Positions 23,201 to 33,600 of a stretch of DNA of 64,000 bases are shown one piece after another (within the stretch, counting starts at the first letter, position 1; every line of letters starts with the position of its first letter). The DNA is taken from the NCBI GenBank assembly GCA_003993805.1, contig RSEF01000019.1, forward strand, positions 11,554,353 to 11,618,352, in the 5' to 3' direction. The DNA comes from Himantopus leucocephalus (lineage: Eukaryota > Chordata > Aves > Charadriiformes > Recurvirostridae). Both the position numbers and the translations under genes were made by a program. The notes under the pieces are model-generated. The model did not search any database, was not told where the DNA came from, and saw nothing but the letters and a program-made list of their open reading frames with translations.

Positions 23201-23935
23201 CCGCAGAGGCTGCGGGGAGTAGCCTCGACACAACCGCTCTTCCTTCTACCTCCACCGCAGCCCCAGTATACAGCACTACGCCCTCCCGAAGGGACCTGCA
23301 GCCCCACGACGACTTCCAGCACGGACCAGACGGACACGGGACATGACGGAGCAGGAGGTACCGCGCTGTACCCATGTCCCCCTACCATGCTGTAGGTGTA
23401 GACGATGGCTTTCCTGTTATCCGCCTGGTGCGACAGCCGCAGGGCTTGGTGCAGAAGCCGCTCGGCCTCCCCCAGCTCGCCCTTCATGACGCTGAGCTGC
23501 AGAGAGAGAGAGAGGGGACACCCGAGGGGCCGCTCGCCCGCCCGGCCCCGCGCTGAGGTAACGCCATGGCCGCGGCCCTGCGGGGGACGGCGCCTCACCT
23601 TGGCTCTCTTCAGCAGCAGGATAATGGCGTCCTCCCCGTCCTCCTCGGCGTCCCTGGGGAAGAGGGAGAGGGCTGCGGGGCGAGGGTGACCACCGCCGCC
23701 CGCGCCGCCCTGCCCCGGCCCCTGCCCGCCGCCCCCGGCCCGCCTCACCTCCCAGGGAGCCCACGGCACCCCCGACCGGCCGGGCCCACCCCCGCCGCGC
23801 GGACCCCGTCCCGCCGCCGCCCTCCTCCCCGCCGCGGGCCCCACCGCGCCAGGCGGGCCGGGGCGGCGGGAGCCCCGCGGGGCAGCGCCGGGCGGCCAAA
23901 CGGCACAGGGCCCGCGGTACCCCTGCCGCCAGCAT
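20114..23935 (-). CDS. TTC19: TTC19, mitochondrial tetratricopeptide repeat protein 19
   Basis: TTC19 is an inner-mitochondrial-membrane protein that binds assembled respiratory complex III and helps clear N-terminal fragments of the Rieske protein UQCRFS1. Ten coding exons on the minus strand (23749-23935, 23599-23672, 23386-23496, 23135-23173, 22531-22587, 22229-22290, 21584-21678, 21227-21381, 20765-20927, 20114-20247) join without a frame error into 358 residues; the human protein is about 380. Residues 1-62 are Arg/Ala/Gly-rich with few acidic residues, fitting a mitochondrial presequence. TPR helices run from about residue 78 to 345, with hallmarks AEKLYKASMSYLL, ALAGYEFCILTLEEKI, AQKMYEKALQI and HMVLNNLAAILMHKG. 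The start is the first ATG of exon 1, 85 bp from ZSWIM7 exon 1. Confidence 0.96.
20765..20927 (-). CDS. TTC19: TTC19 exon 9
   Basis: Encodes TVVLMNDLATVLDAQGHYDE and HMVLNNLAAILMHK, the last complete TPRs. It ends one base into a glutamate codon. Confidence 0.96.
21227..21381 (-). CDS. TTC19: TTC19 exon 8
   Basis: Encodes EEKANTRLLLGMSLDSYARY and AQKMYEKALQISNDVQGETH, two TPR helices. It ends in phase 0 before gtgacg. Confidence 0.96.
21584..21678 (-). CDS. TTC19: TTC19 exon 7
   Basis: Encodes HKLALAGYEFCILTLEEKIA and QKDLPEDVLP, the signature TPR of the family. Donor gtaaga. Confidence 0.96.
22229..22290 (-). CDS. TTC19: TTC19 exon 6
   Basis: Encodes DDNAILEMSLKLASIYAAQK, conserved, and ends two bases into a glutamine codon before gtgagt. 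Confidence 0.95.
22531..22587 (-). CDS. TTC19: TTC19 exon 5 (57 nt)
   Basis: 19 codons, AEKLYKASMSYLLAGDTKE, the end of a TPR. Acceptor ttgcag, donor gtatgt. Confidence 0.95.
23135..23173 (-). CDS. TTC19: TTC19 exon 4 (39 nt)
   Basis: 13 codons, MANVAFMQGQLDN, matching the conserved MANLAFIRGQLEN-type helix. In phase 0/0, so skipping would remove 13 residues of one TPR without a frameshift. Confidence 0.95.
23386..23496 (-). CDS. TTC19: TTC19 exon 3
   Basis: 37 codons in phase 0/0: LSVMKGELGEAERLLHQALR and AIVYTYSM, a TPR helix pair. The acceptor tract is a (CT)n run, seen on the plus strand as GA repeats at 23500-23514. Confidence 0.96.
23599..23672 (-). CDS. TTC19: TTC19 exon 2
   Basis: Encodes LSLFPRDAEEDGEDAIILLL then KRAK, matching the acidic segment and IILLLK motif before the first TPR. 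The introns on either side are only 76 and 102 nt. Confidence 0.95.
23749..23935 (-). CDS. TTC19: TTC19 exon 1 (start, mitochondrial presequence)
   Basis: ATG at 23933-23935 opens MLAAGVPRALCRLAARRC, rich in Arg and Ala, then a Gly/Arg-rich low-complexity stretch. The donor is GAG|gtgagg at 23748. Very GC-rich, lying inside the promoter CpG island. The N-terminal half of the exon is the part least comparable with mammals. Confidence 0.9.
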
Positions 23936-23971
23936 CTTCCCCGCGCGGGCCCTTTAAGAGCTCGCCCTCGC

Positions 23972-23977
23972 CACGTG
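23972..23977. promoter_or_regulatory. Canonical E-box CACGTG
   Basis: Palindromic CACGTG in GCCACGTGAT, about 40 bp from each flanking gene start. Suits USF, MYC/MAX or MiT/TFE factors; binding is not shown by sequence alone. Confidence 0.55.
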
Positions 23978-24014
23978 ATGCGGGCCGGTGCGTCACCCGG
24001 GGCAAAGGGCGCCT

Positions 24015-24028
24015 GTTGCTATGGAGAC
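24015..24028 (+). promoter_or_regulatory. RFX-type X-box
   Basis: GTTGCTATGGAGAC fits the X-box pattern RYYNYY-N2-RRNRAC at every defined position. It sits in the divergent promoter and overlaps the ATG at 24021 in ZSWIM7 exon 1. Confidence 0.55.
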
Positions 24029-24054
24029 GCGCCCTCGTGGCTGCGCGGCCGCAG
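24021..24054 (+). other. ZSWIM7: ZSWIM7 exon 1 (5' UTR, visible part) with upstream ATG
   Basis: A perfect donor GCAG|gtaggc at 24054/24055 lies in the CpG island. The matching acceptor cttccag|T is at 24596/24597. The transcription start is unknown and probably lies a little upstream of 24021. The ATG at 24021 opens a 26-codon frame that crosses the splice junction and overlaps the true start. Confidence 0.65.
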
Positions 24055-24055
24055 G

Positions 24056-24095
24056 TAGGCCCGGCCCCGGCCCCGGCCCCGGCCCCGGCCCCGGG
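24056..24095. repeat. GGCCCC hexanucleotide repeat
   Basis: About five to six uninterrupted GGCCCC units starting directly after the ZSWIM7 intron 1 donor (gt at 24055). On the minus strand it reads GGGGCC, a potential G-quadruplex former. It shifts the local ORFs into Gly-Pro dipeptides but is not coding. Confidence 0.85.
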
Positions 24096-24596
24096 GTCGC
24101 CGTCCCAGGCCCGGCGGCTCTAAATAGCTCCGGCGCGGCTCCGCCGTGCCGAGGGAGCCCCCGGGGACCGCAGCGGGGAGCGGCCGCCGTGGGTCTCGCT
24201 GCCGGGGCCTGGCAGCCGCCGGCCCTTCCCTGAGACATCCCCCAGCGCCTCTCGCGGGCCCCGGGGCGGCTCTCCGGGCTCCTCTTGGCCCAGCGCGGGG
24301 GCGCTCCGGGCCAGAGCCTCTTCCTGTTGCGGGCTGTGTGCCCCTGCCCCCGGTCCCCTTCCTGGGGACCTGTTTATAGGTGGGGCTGTCTGAGAGACAC
24401 CCGTCTGTTTTGAGAAACCCTTTGTTCTGAGAAAGTGCAAAAAACCCAGTTCAAAAGGTGCCGAGGGTGCCCTTTGCTTGGCCTCATTGCAGGGTTGAGG
24501 TGGAGTACTGCCCAGATAAACTGTCCCGGTTTATAGTATCTGCGGTGACCTTAATGATTTCCCACTGTCTCCTGTTCTCTTCTGTCTTGCTTCCAG

Positions 24597-24694
24597 TCAC
24601 GAGGCCAGTGCCAATGAGATGGATAGTACCTTGCCAGCAGTAGCAGAAGAGCTTTTGAAAGAGATCAAAAAGGCTTTTCAGGAGACCTCACACG
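24597..24694 (+). CDS. ZSWIM7: ZSWIM7 exon 2 (contains start codon)
   Basis: 22 bases of 5' UTR, then ATG at 24619-24621 and 25 codons ending QETSH plus one base. The start has a purine (G) at -3 and G at +4 (GAGATGG). Confidence 0.93.
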
Positions 24695-27600
24695 GTACGT
24701 AAAGACAAACAGAACCATTCCGGCTGGCGCTGTCAAACCTTCAGGTAGCAGTGAGGGTTGTCAGCCTCTCCTTGCTCGCATCTTCTGTAGACTCTGTCGC
24801 GTAAGGGGTGCCCTTCGCTTTTGGGAGTGGCAGAGTAACATGTTGAGGCCGCATGCCTTCTCTTGCATGCTTTTAAAAGTAGGATATTATAAAATTAAGT
24901 ATATTTGGGCTTCCACATTTCTTTTTAAAATTAATCTCTGCGGTTCTGAGTGTACATTTAATTACTGTACTTGACACAGCTTGTCTGGACAGAAAGGGGT
25001 TTGAAGCACGGGTAACGAGGAGCAGCCCCCTTCTAAAAGTCAGGCCCTTCCAAAATTAGACCAGGTTGGACACTTTTTTGAACATGGGATCTAGGGCAAT
25101 GCTATTGCTTAGAGTTTGTAGTGTAAGTGGTCGCACTTGAGGGATGATAATTTATATACTTTCAGGTAGGCGTTCTGTTGTGCCTACTGTACTGCTGTTT
25201 TTATAGACTCACTAATTTCAAAACTAGAGTTGAAAGGGAAATTTTCATAAAAATGATCGAGTTTCATGACTGACCAGCAGAGGGTGGGGTGTTAGTGATC
25301 CCAGGGCAATGAACAACTTTCCCGTTGCTTGAATGAAGCAAGCACAAGCCAACAGTTAAATATTGGTCAATTCTCGCAGCTAGTGAAGAACAATCACCTT
25401 CATTGCACTCTGAATTGCTAACGTAGTTCTGTAATCCATGCTGAAAGAACATTACTGTTTGTGTTTACTTGATAAGTAGTGCAGAATCATTCTTCCTAAG
25501 GAAAGTGTCTATTTAAGGAATATTTTAACTGCACTAAAACCAACCGAATAAACATTCAGAGGAGCATGTTTGAGCACTACATTTGAGTGGGGAATGGGCA
25601 GAGACTTAATGTCTAAACTGTCAGAGTGACCACATTAACAGCTTTTTGGCATACTTGCAGTATAGCTTTTGTCAGGTTAGAGTAGATCCAAAAATCTACA
25701 CGTGATGTTGAAAAGGAGCTTTATACATCCTGTTGTAAACTAGAAAAAAAAAAAAAAGGTCGACATTCCTTTTAAGGTATACTTCTCCTTAGAGCACCAA
25801 AATAGTACTAAAACATGCACTGAGACATAACTGGAGAAACAAACTGATCGATCACTTTGGATAATTAAATTAGAATAAAGTTGGAAAAGTCAAACCAACA
25901 GCGTAAGTCATAGAAAATATTTTGAATTGTTGGAACAAAGGATTTTAAAGTCAAAAGGTCTTCCAGTGGAATACAGAGACGTAGTACACTGTGTCCCATT
26001 AGTGATAACAGAAAGATCAGATTGGATGATCAGAGCGTAAGCTGTTAGCTACAACAAACAGACTGATTTTCTTAAGTGTAATTTTCCATCTTAACAAGAA
26101 ATTCTAATAAGTGAAGACATTATGTTTCTGTGTGCTGTCTTAAAAGCTATAAACTAGTGGCGCCCTGCAAGACTATGCTGGGAAAAGAACAACATCTTTA
26201 AAGTTTTGATGCCAGAGTTCTTAACTCATGCCAAGAGAGTTTCAGGGAAACCAATATATATATTTTTAACCAACTTCTTAAAGTGGTAGAGTAAGAGGCT
26301 GAGGTTGCATGCCTTTCCTTGCATGCTTTTAAAAGTAGGATATCATAAAAATAAGTATATTTGGGCTTCTGCATTTCGTTTTAAAATTAGTCCCTGTGGC
26401 CCTAAATGCATGTTTAATTGCTGTACTTGATAAACGCCTTAGCACTACCATAGCAGATCATTTTGCTGCTGCTTTTTGGTGGCTAGAGAGGATGGCCAGA
26501 GCACTGCAGTCCTGTGTGGCCTCTGGGGAGTACATTAGGGAGGCACTAGCCTCCCTGTGATGTTGATGGCTCTCACGATGGGGAAGTTCAACAAAATCAC
26601 GCTTCATTTTCTTTTTGTTGCAGTCCCCGATGACCTGCTGCTGGGGTAAGTATCTTTTGCTTCAGCTCTTGTCCCAAGTGTCCTGCTAAAGGGCAGCTGA
26701 TAATCTGCTCTCATCATAGTACCTCTGGTTTTTTCCTGTGGCCAGTACATGTTTCTCATGCAGAGTTGCTACGTGTTTTTGCTGGTAGTGGAAATGAAGG
26801 TCCAAAGAGATGATCTCAAGGGGTTTTCTAGAGATTCATGAAATTATCTCTGCATTGCTGAATCTCCTGTGATGACTTGCTTTCATTTGGGTAGATTAAA
26901 CATGCAGAAACCCAGAATGTTTAACCTGACCTCTGAGACTACCCTCAGGTCTGGAATGAGTTTTCTGTGAGAGTGGACAGTGTTTCAGAGTGATTCGTGC
27001 TGCTGGAGTGCGGTGTCTCCACGGCGTTCATATCATTGTGAGCACAGCAGCATCCTGAGATCCCTTCTTCTGTTTGAGTCATGGGCATGTGTGATAGAAA
27101 GAGAGGAGTGAATGTATCATCTCTCTGCACAAGGGAATTGTTAACTTGAAGATACCCTGAGAGGTTTTTTCTGTTTAGAAGTCTCAGGTCAGCTTCATCG
27201 TCCTTGCATTGATTGAAGCTTATGAAATACTTCAGCCATTCCCAAGCAGTCTCCTAAGAGATCCAAGTTTCACAGCTTCTGCAGCCCTCACTAATTAGTG
27301 TTGAAGGTAGAGAAAAGGCAGCATCACAGTGAGAAAGGCTTTACAGATTCTTCTTTAACTTTGTGTTCCCGCCTGCCTGTGATTTAGCCGGGAGAGCAGA
27401 TCACCAGGAACCCTTCAGGCCTTAATATCTTTGGGTCTAAAGTTATCTAACCTAACACTTGTGAAAGGTATGGATGCTGGCTGCCTCTTCTGGCACCACA
27501 CTGGCCTTTGAAGGGTGGGATTACATTTTACAAGTCTCATAACTTTTTGTTTCCTTCTTGTCATAAAAGACAAGAGAGGAGGAAAGAAATTCCCGTGTTA

Positions 27601-30600
27601 AGTTTAATAACAGTTGGGTGGTACCTCTTGGCAGTCAGATTTCCATCAATCCCCTGTGACCAGCACCTCAGAAGTATTCTGAATTAATTTCTGAATCTCT
27701 TCCAAACCTCTGAAGTCCTTTAGTTTCCTTTGGGCATTCCCCTTACTTATTTCCTGTTAGGCTGATCGAATTATATACAGGAAAAAAGAATTCCCCAAAT
27801 TTGAAAGAGTTACTGAAACTCATTAAACTCAGCCCCCTTATAGTCCCAAACCTAATCATTAAGGAATGTCTTACGTTAAGTGTTCCCCCACCCACCTCCT
27901 CTCAGTCCTCAGATGAAGCCAATCTTTATTGCCTTGAGTTTGTGCAACTGAAGTTTTGGTCTTCCTGGAATAAGTCTGTCTGCTTGGCTTGTTATCAATG
28001 AGACTGACTCAGACGCATAGGTCAGCCATGGTGCTGAGACGCCAGGGCTCTGCCTTGGCTCTTCGTATCTTCGCTGGACTTGGAAATGTTCCTCTGCTTT
28101 CTCTTGTTCTCCCACTCATGTTTTGTACTATCTTTTCATCGCTGCTGATTTTCTTGTTGTTTACCCTTGTAACTAACCTAGACTACACGGATTTTTCTCA
28201 GCAGATGAAAGGTCTGTAAAGTTAACTGAGTTGCCCCTGAGTGCTTTGGAATGCATTCAAAGCAGCTGGATATACAGGTCTAGAATAACTTTTAAGCCTA
28301 TGAGCTGTCTGGACAATAGGCTAAAGGTATAGATAGATGTCCATATTTGACATACAGCTTATCATATACCCTTGCATGGCATCAGCAGGAGATAAAATCC
28401 TTCTTGCAGGGATGTGCAGACAATGAGTATGTAGACAGAAATTACTGTGCCTTCAGGATTCACAGCTCTCCACTTGCTGGTGTGGAATTTTACAGCCCCG
28501 AGCACAGCAGCCGCCAGACACCAGCATGTGCCCCCATGGTGCTGCCTCACAGCACCGAGGCCAAGGAGAGAGTTGTGTAGAGAGTTGTTTTGCAGGAAGC
28601 AAGCATGTACCAGAGCAAACCTGGCTAACCTTGTCTTTACCCCATGCCAGGCACTCTCTGATCCATAAATGCTGTGCAGTGGTGCGTCCCTGCATGGTGC
28701 TGTGTCCTGCTTGGAAGGAAAGAAAAGGGAAGGGGTTTGTAGGGAAGGTTGATGTGGTAGAAGGCATGTGCTGTCCCTGGGTGTTCATCTGGAATAAATT
28801 TGCTGTCTCCGAGCCTCGCTGGTAGCTGGATTACAGATGCTATCTGGTGGCTCCACGTGTACTTGAGTGTCTTAAGTAATTCCCTGATGGTCTTTAGCTT
28901 CCTATTGATACAGTTTGGTGGGTAGAGAAAGAGTAATTTATACCTCAGTTGTGACTGCGATAGAGGAGATGTGATCACTACAAAATGACTCATTCATTCT
29001 CCAGGGCTTAAACCAGTTTCCCTGGGATGAGGAGGGAGCCCTGCTGCTGCATTTCCTATTGCTCAAGGAGCTATGTATCGTCTTGGCTCTCTCATTCCTC
29101 CGAGGCATGATGTGTGGGCCATGACTGGAGGTGGGATTCAAGACCAACTGATCAATAATCTGATTCAGGGCAACTCATCCAGGACATCCTGTGTGTACAA
29201 TTAAGGTGTTCCAGAGCACGAACCCCTTTTCGCCTTAGCATTAGCGAGTCTGCCTCCATGTGCTCCTGTTTACCTGGTGCTGCCCCAAATAAAATCTCTG
29301 TTTATGCTTGTTGGGCTCATGTGAGAGTTTCACAGTTTACTGCAACAGGGATAATTGGGCTGCGCGTCTGACACTGCCTGTTGCCTGTAACCTCTGTTGG
29401 ATCCCCAGCACTGTGCATCCACCAAGGTACCCTTCCTGCATCTTCTCTTTGCCAGCATGTTTTGCTTTTACTGCCAGAGGTGCAGTTTCCCCTGAGGAAG
29501 ACCTAGTGTATTTAGGGTGCTGGGCAGAAGCAAAGTTTCTAGTTTTAGAGTCTAGATCCACTGTTTGATAAATTGGTTAAGTGCCAGTGCTTTGGCACTA
29601 AATAATCTCACTTCTGTGTCTCTGATGCACTTTGTCTCATTTTAGTTCAGGACAGGAACCGCTTCATGTCCTGTTTGTGCTGCAGGCAGCCAGAACAGTG
29701 TTTGGGTCATAGTGCTGAAAAAGAAACACATAAGCTGTGATGTCTTGTGTAAGAAAAATCTTTAAAATGTCTTGTAATTAAATCTGAGTGGGATTTTGCA
29801 AAGAAATGTGGGACTGTTTGGGAGCAGCTTGAAAATTCAGAAGCTCTCTTAAGAATATCAAAAGACAGCTGGCAGCGTAAAGGCTGTCCTTAAGGATTGA
29901 GTCCTGGGATATTCTCAGAGGGACATGGCAGGGATTGGTGGTCACTTGGTGAAAGCCCACAAAGCTGAGAGTGACAAATGCATTTCACTGCTTAGTAGCA
30001 TAATTAATGGAGCTGTAACTGTTGGTATTTTGAGAGGCTACAGGCCTTCTGGACTCCATAGGGCTAAATCCCATGGATTAAGGCTAAGTCAGGTGGTCCC
30101 CTTTTGTGGTGTGACCTAATTAGCGACATGTTCTTTTTCAGGCTGAAGTTCATATTTGGCCCATCTGCTGTCCCAGCTTTGGATTTGGTGGATCAGCGTT
30201 CTGTCACTCGAGTCACGTCCCCCAGTGGAAGGACTGCATACCAGGTACACACTGTTTTTCTCCTCTTCAGTCTTCCTTTCCGATGGTTTCCAGTTGATGT
30301 GAGCCAATATTTTCCTAACTTGCAGAACATGGAAGGGCACTTGGATAAACATAGAGAATATCAGTGTTTTACAAACTCCTAAAGTGATACTGGAGAGCAG
30401 TAGCCACGGACTAGAATTAGAACAGCATGGTATACTACCATTTTCTTTGTGGCTCCCAGCCAGTCAGAGACAATTTCTTACGTGTTTGTGGGTATCATGG
30501 TCAGAAGGAAGTTTTCCAGGGATTGCTAATTTTGCTTTATTACTTTCATCCTATCCAGCAAAGGCAGTTCTTCCTCTTGACAAACTGTATGCAGTGGAGT

Positions 30601-33600
30601 GTTATCTGCCATCACTGCATTTCTTTCCCTGTTTCACTCCAAATCCTCAGTGTCCTGAACACTCTTGACCTCTGCTTGGCGCTAGGATCCTTGCTGCTTG
30701 GGAGGAAGCAATGCAGGCCAAGTCCGTGGGTTTCATTCTAGTTCACTGTAGCCAAGTCTGTGAATCACAGAAACGTCTTCATAAAATGGCATTTTAGGGA
30801 GAAGAGCTCAATTTAGCCCTAAAGATCAAACTCCTCTTACAGCACAAGGATCAGAGATGGAGCTGAGGCTCATTAGGTGAAGAGAGGAGCCACTGGCACT
30901 TCTTTCTGACTTTTCTGTGGTATGGACAATTCCTTGCTTTATTGTGCCGCAGCACCAGTGCCATCTCTGTTGGGGGCAGTCTGTCTGTTCTGTGAGCCGT
31001 TGACCAGCTGCATCCAGCCCGTGGGGTCAGAGTCAGAGAGGCGCTGTGTACTGTACCCTAGCTGAGGCTGTATAAGCAGTGGGACCCTGTGCCCATAAGA
31101 TTTTGGTGAAGAAGCACCCAATTCCTTCTACTTAGCACTACTAACCCCCTCAGACAGCACAGCCCTCTCCATTGCTGAACCTGGTGCCGTGCATTTTCAC
31201 ACACCAGAGGAATGGGAATCTCTGCTCGCTGTTGCAGCAGCCAAGAGGAACATTTCCAAATATCCTCCCTGGAAAGGCCCTTCTCTTCTTCCCTGGAGGT
31301 GCTGAGATGCTTTGGGGTCATCTAGGGTAAGAGAAGAGCTGTGAAGCCAGGCCTGGGTAATGACACAAACGTTTTTCACATGTTCAGAGCTCGCATTGCT
31401 TGATTTGCACATGGAGTCTTTATCGCTTCTGGGGCCTTGGAGAGGACATCGGCCCCTCCAGAGAGGCATGATTCATAAACATACAGGACTCAAGAACACA
31501 GCCTTTGATTTGAGTTGAGGGCTTGCCTGTGGGTATTTGGTAAAGCCTAAGAAGCACTGCTTCCAGGACCTTTATACAGCAGCTGCCTCAGTAATTGAAT
31601 GCTTAAAGGTTTTTCCTTTTTTACTGTTGCTTGGCTGAATATGCCACTGGGCAGGGAATGGTCACATTCTCCTTGCAGAGCTTTGTCGGGCCATGCAGGC
31701 TAAGGCAGAGCTTTGCAGGCAGGTATGCATAGTCTTCACTTAGCACCCTTTTGTGTGAAGGGTGAGGGGGACTGCTTAGGGCCTCTGGTCTTCCCAGGGA
31801 GCCTAAATGTGTGCTCACATGCTTACAGCTTTTCTACAGCGTGGCAGAGTTATCTGCATCTTAAGAGGCCTAATATTAATCTCTTAGATGCAGGAAGCCT
31901 CATGAGACACGGAGGAGATCAGAGGAGCATGGTGAGAGGGCTTTGATGTGTTGACACCCTGTTCTGGTTTGGGCAGGGTCATTGCTGAACAGTGCTGCCT
32001 CAAACTGCGTGTGCTGCAGCAAGGCAGACCCCCCTCCATGCTGCTCAGCCCTCTGCCCACTGAAGTGAGGGGCCAAAACTGCCTGCTGGAGGCACTGCTG
32101 GAGTCACCAAATGGAGCTGCTTTATTAGTATCTACTGATGGCCCCAACAGTTGGCTCAACTGGTGCACGTTGAAAAAGAGCAAGTGTCAGAACTGCTGTC
32201 CTCCTGCCACTGCAGGTAGAGGGAGCTACCGGTTCCCCTGTGGGGAAGGAAGCTCAGGACAGGTAGGTCAGGGCTGGTCACCCGGAGTTAATGTAGGACA
32301 AGCCCAGCCCTCAGCGCACTTTGTAACTGATGGGTATGATGTGTGTGGCCCCCCTGCATCACCCAGGGCCCGTGCCTGCGTCCTCCCAGCTGACAGGCAG
32401 CCTACAGGAAACTGTCCCTGCCCGTAGGTTCATGTGTGCTTCTGAGCAGCATTCCTATTAAGTGGAGCTTGATTGCTGATTAAGGCCATGCTGATGAGTT
32501 CATTAACAGAGGAATCTGAAGAGATATTTTCTCTGGGGGTGTGAGGCTGGTCCCATTGTGAAATTCTTCCGCAGAACAGCTGTCTGAGATGCAGAAACAA
32601 AGAGCAGAGCCTCCCCTGGGGCTGCTGGCTGGAGCAGTGACAGGAACACAGTCTGAGGCCATAGAAACCAAAACACTGAGTGGGACACTGCACTTAAGAG
32701 TAGCTGGGTAGTGTCACTGGCTCTTCATTTATGTGTGTGTGGCGTAGACATGCATCCCACCTGTGTGCACTTCTCCCTCTGCAGGGAAGCATGCCCAGTG
32801 CAGGGAGGAGAGCGGGGGAGCATCTGTGGCTGCCTGGACACATGCACAGTCATCCTTTTCACTTCTTCCCCAGAAAGTCAGCTCTGCTGTTTGCACCCAG
32901 ATGTGGTTGAGCTGGAATGTGAGGTGGTGCTTTCACTTGCAGCTGGATCTTGAGAACGGTTCTCATTGAGGCCATGAGGCTGGTCCTATTGTGAAACTCC
33001 TTTGGGTCATCATAGCCAAAGCTGAGATGTTGATACTTCACAGGCTAAAATGCTGTTTGCGTTCTGTATCACCCAGCACATCTGAGGTACTGCTTCAGGG
33101 GAAAATGGCTCTGCTCAGACAGGCCCTAGGACTGCAGCCTGTAGTGTAGGCAGCTCTTGCCCTCAGGAGCTGAGATGGGAGAAGAGCAAGCCCTCAGTCA
33201 AGTGAAAGCTGTGATTTGTCTTTTAATGCCTGGGCATTAATGCCCTTGCTACTTAATAGAGGAGTAGCACTGATGGGGTATTGAAGGGCTGATGTTACCT
33301 CAGAGTTGTTAATCATCCCAGAAGAGCTTGTATAATACCTGCCTACGCCGCAGACTAAAACCAACCCTTGTAACTCCAGGTCAGGGATAAATAAGTTTTA
33401 CCTGCTGCAGAGATGGTGGATGCTGGCTGATGGTGGCTTCGCTGGATTCGGCAGAGGTGTAAAGTGGTGAGCAGGCGGCGGCAGTTGCGGCATGTATTAG
33501 CTATGCCTAAGTTGCAGAAATGCTGGGAGCTGTGGGAGTGAATCCAGTTAGCAGGGTCAGAGGCAATGCTTTAGCCCTCCTGCTATCTGTCACTTGCATT

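Larger units (their letters stand above)
23430..24340. promoter_or_regulatory. CpG island with TTC19/ZSWIM7 bidirectional promoter
   Basis: Dense CpG sequence covering TTC19 exons 1-2 and the first exon and start of intron 1 of ZSWIM7. The two genes diverge, with only 85 bp between the TTC19 ATG (23935) and the first ZSWIM7 exon-1 ATG (24021). No TATA box. Motifs in the gap: E-box CACGTG at 23972-23977, a CRE/ATF-like TGCGTCA at 23989-23995, and an RFX-type X-box at 24015-24028. Shared regulation of the two genes is an inference from spacing. Confidence 0.85.
24695..26623 (+). other. ZSWIM7: ZSWIM7 intron with internal duplication
   Basis: 1.9 kb intron. It contains two diverged direct copies of a ~152-bp segment (24826-24977 and 26282-26433) and, near its 3' end, an 8-bp perfect hairpin. 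The rest is featureless. Confidence 0.7.

Noticed and set aside
23566..24238. Several long Pro/Ala/Arg-rich open frames on both strands
   Set aside because: They arise from GC-rich composition of the CpG island and overlap TTC19 exons or the promoter; no domain and no conservation expected.
28347..28993. Cluster of overlapping open frames on both strands in a ZSWIM7 intron
   Set aside because: No frame has recognisable motifs, and the signal on both strands points to low stop density rather than coding.
32491..32590. Possible C/D-box snoRNA (CTGATGA ... CTGA)
   Set aside because: The C box does not fit RTGATGA, there is no convincing terminal stem, and the second copy of the element lacks both boxes in place.
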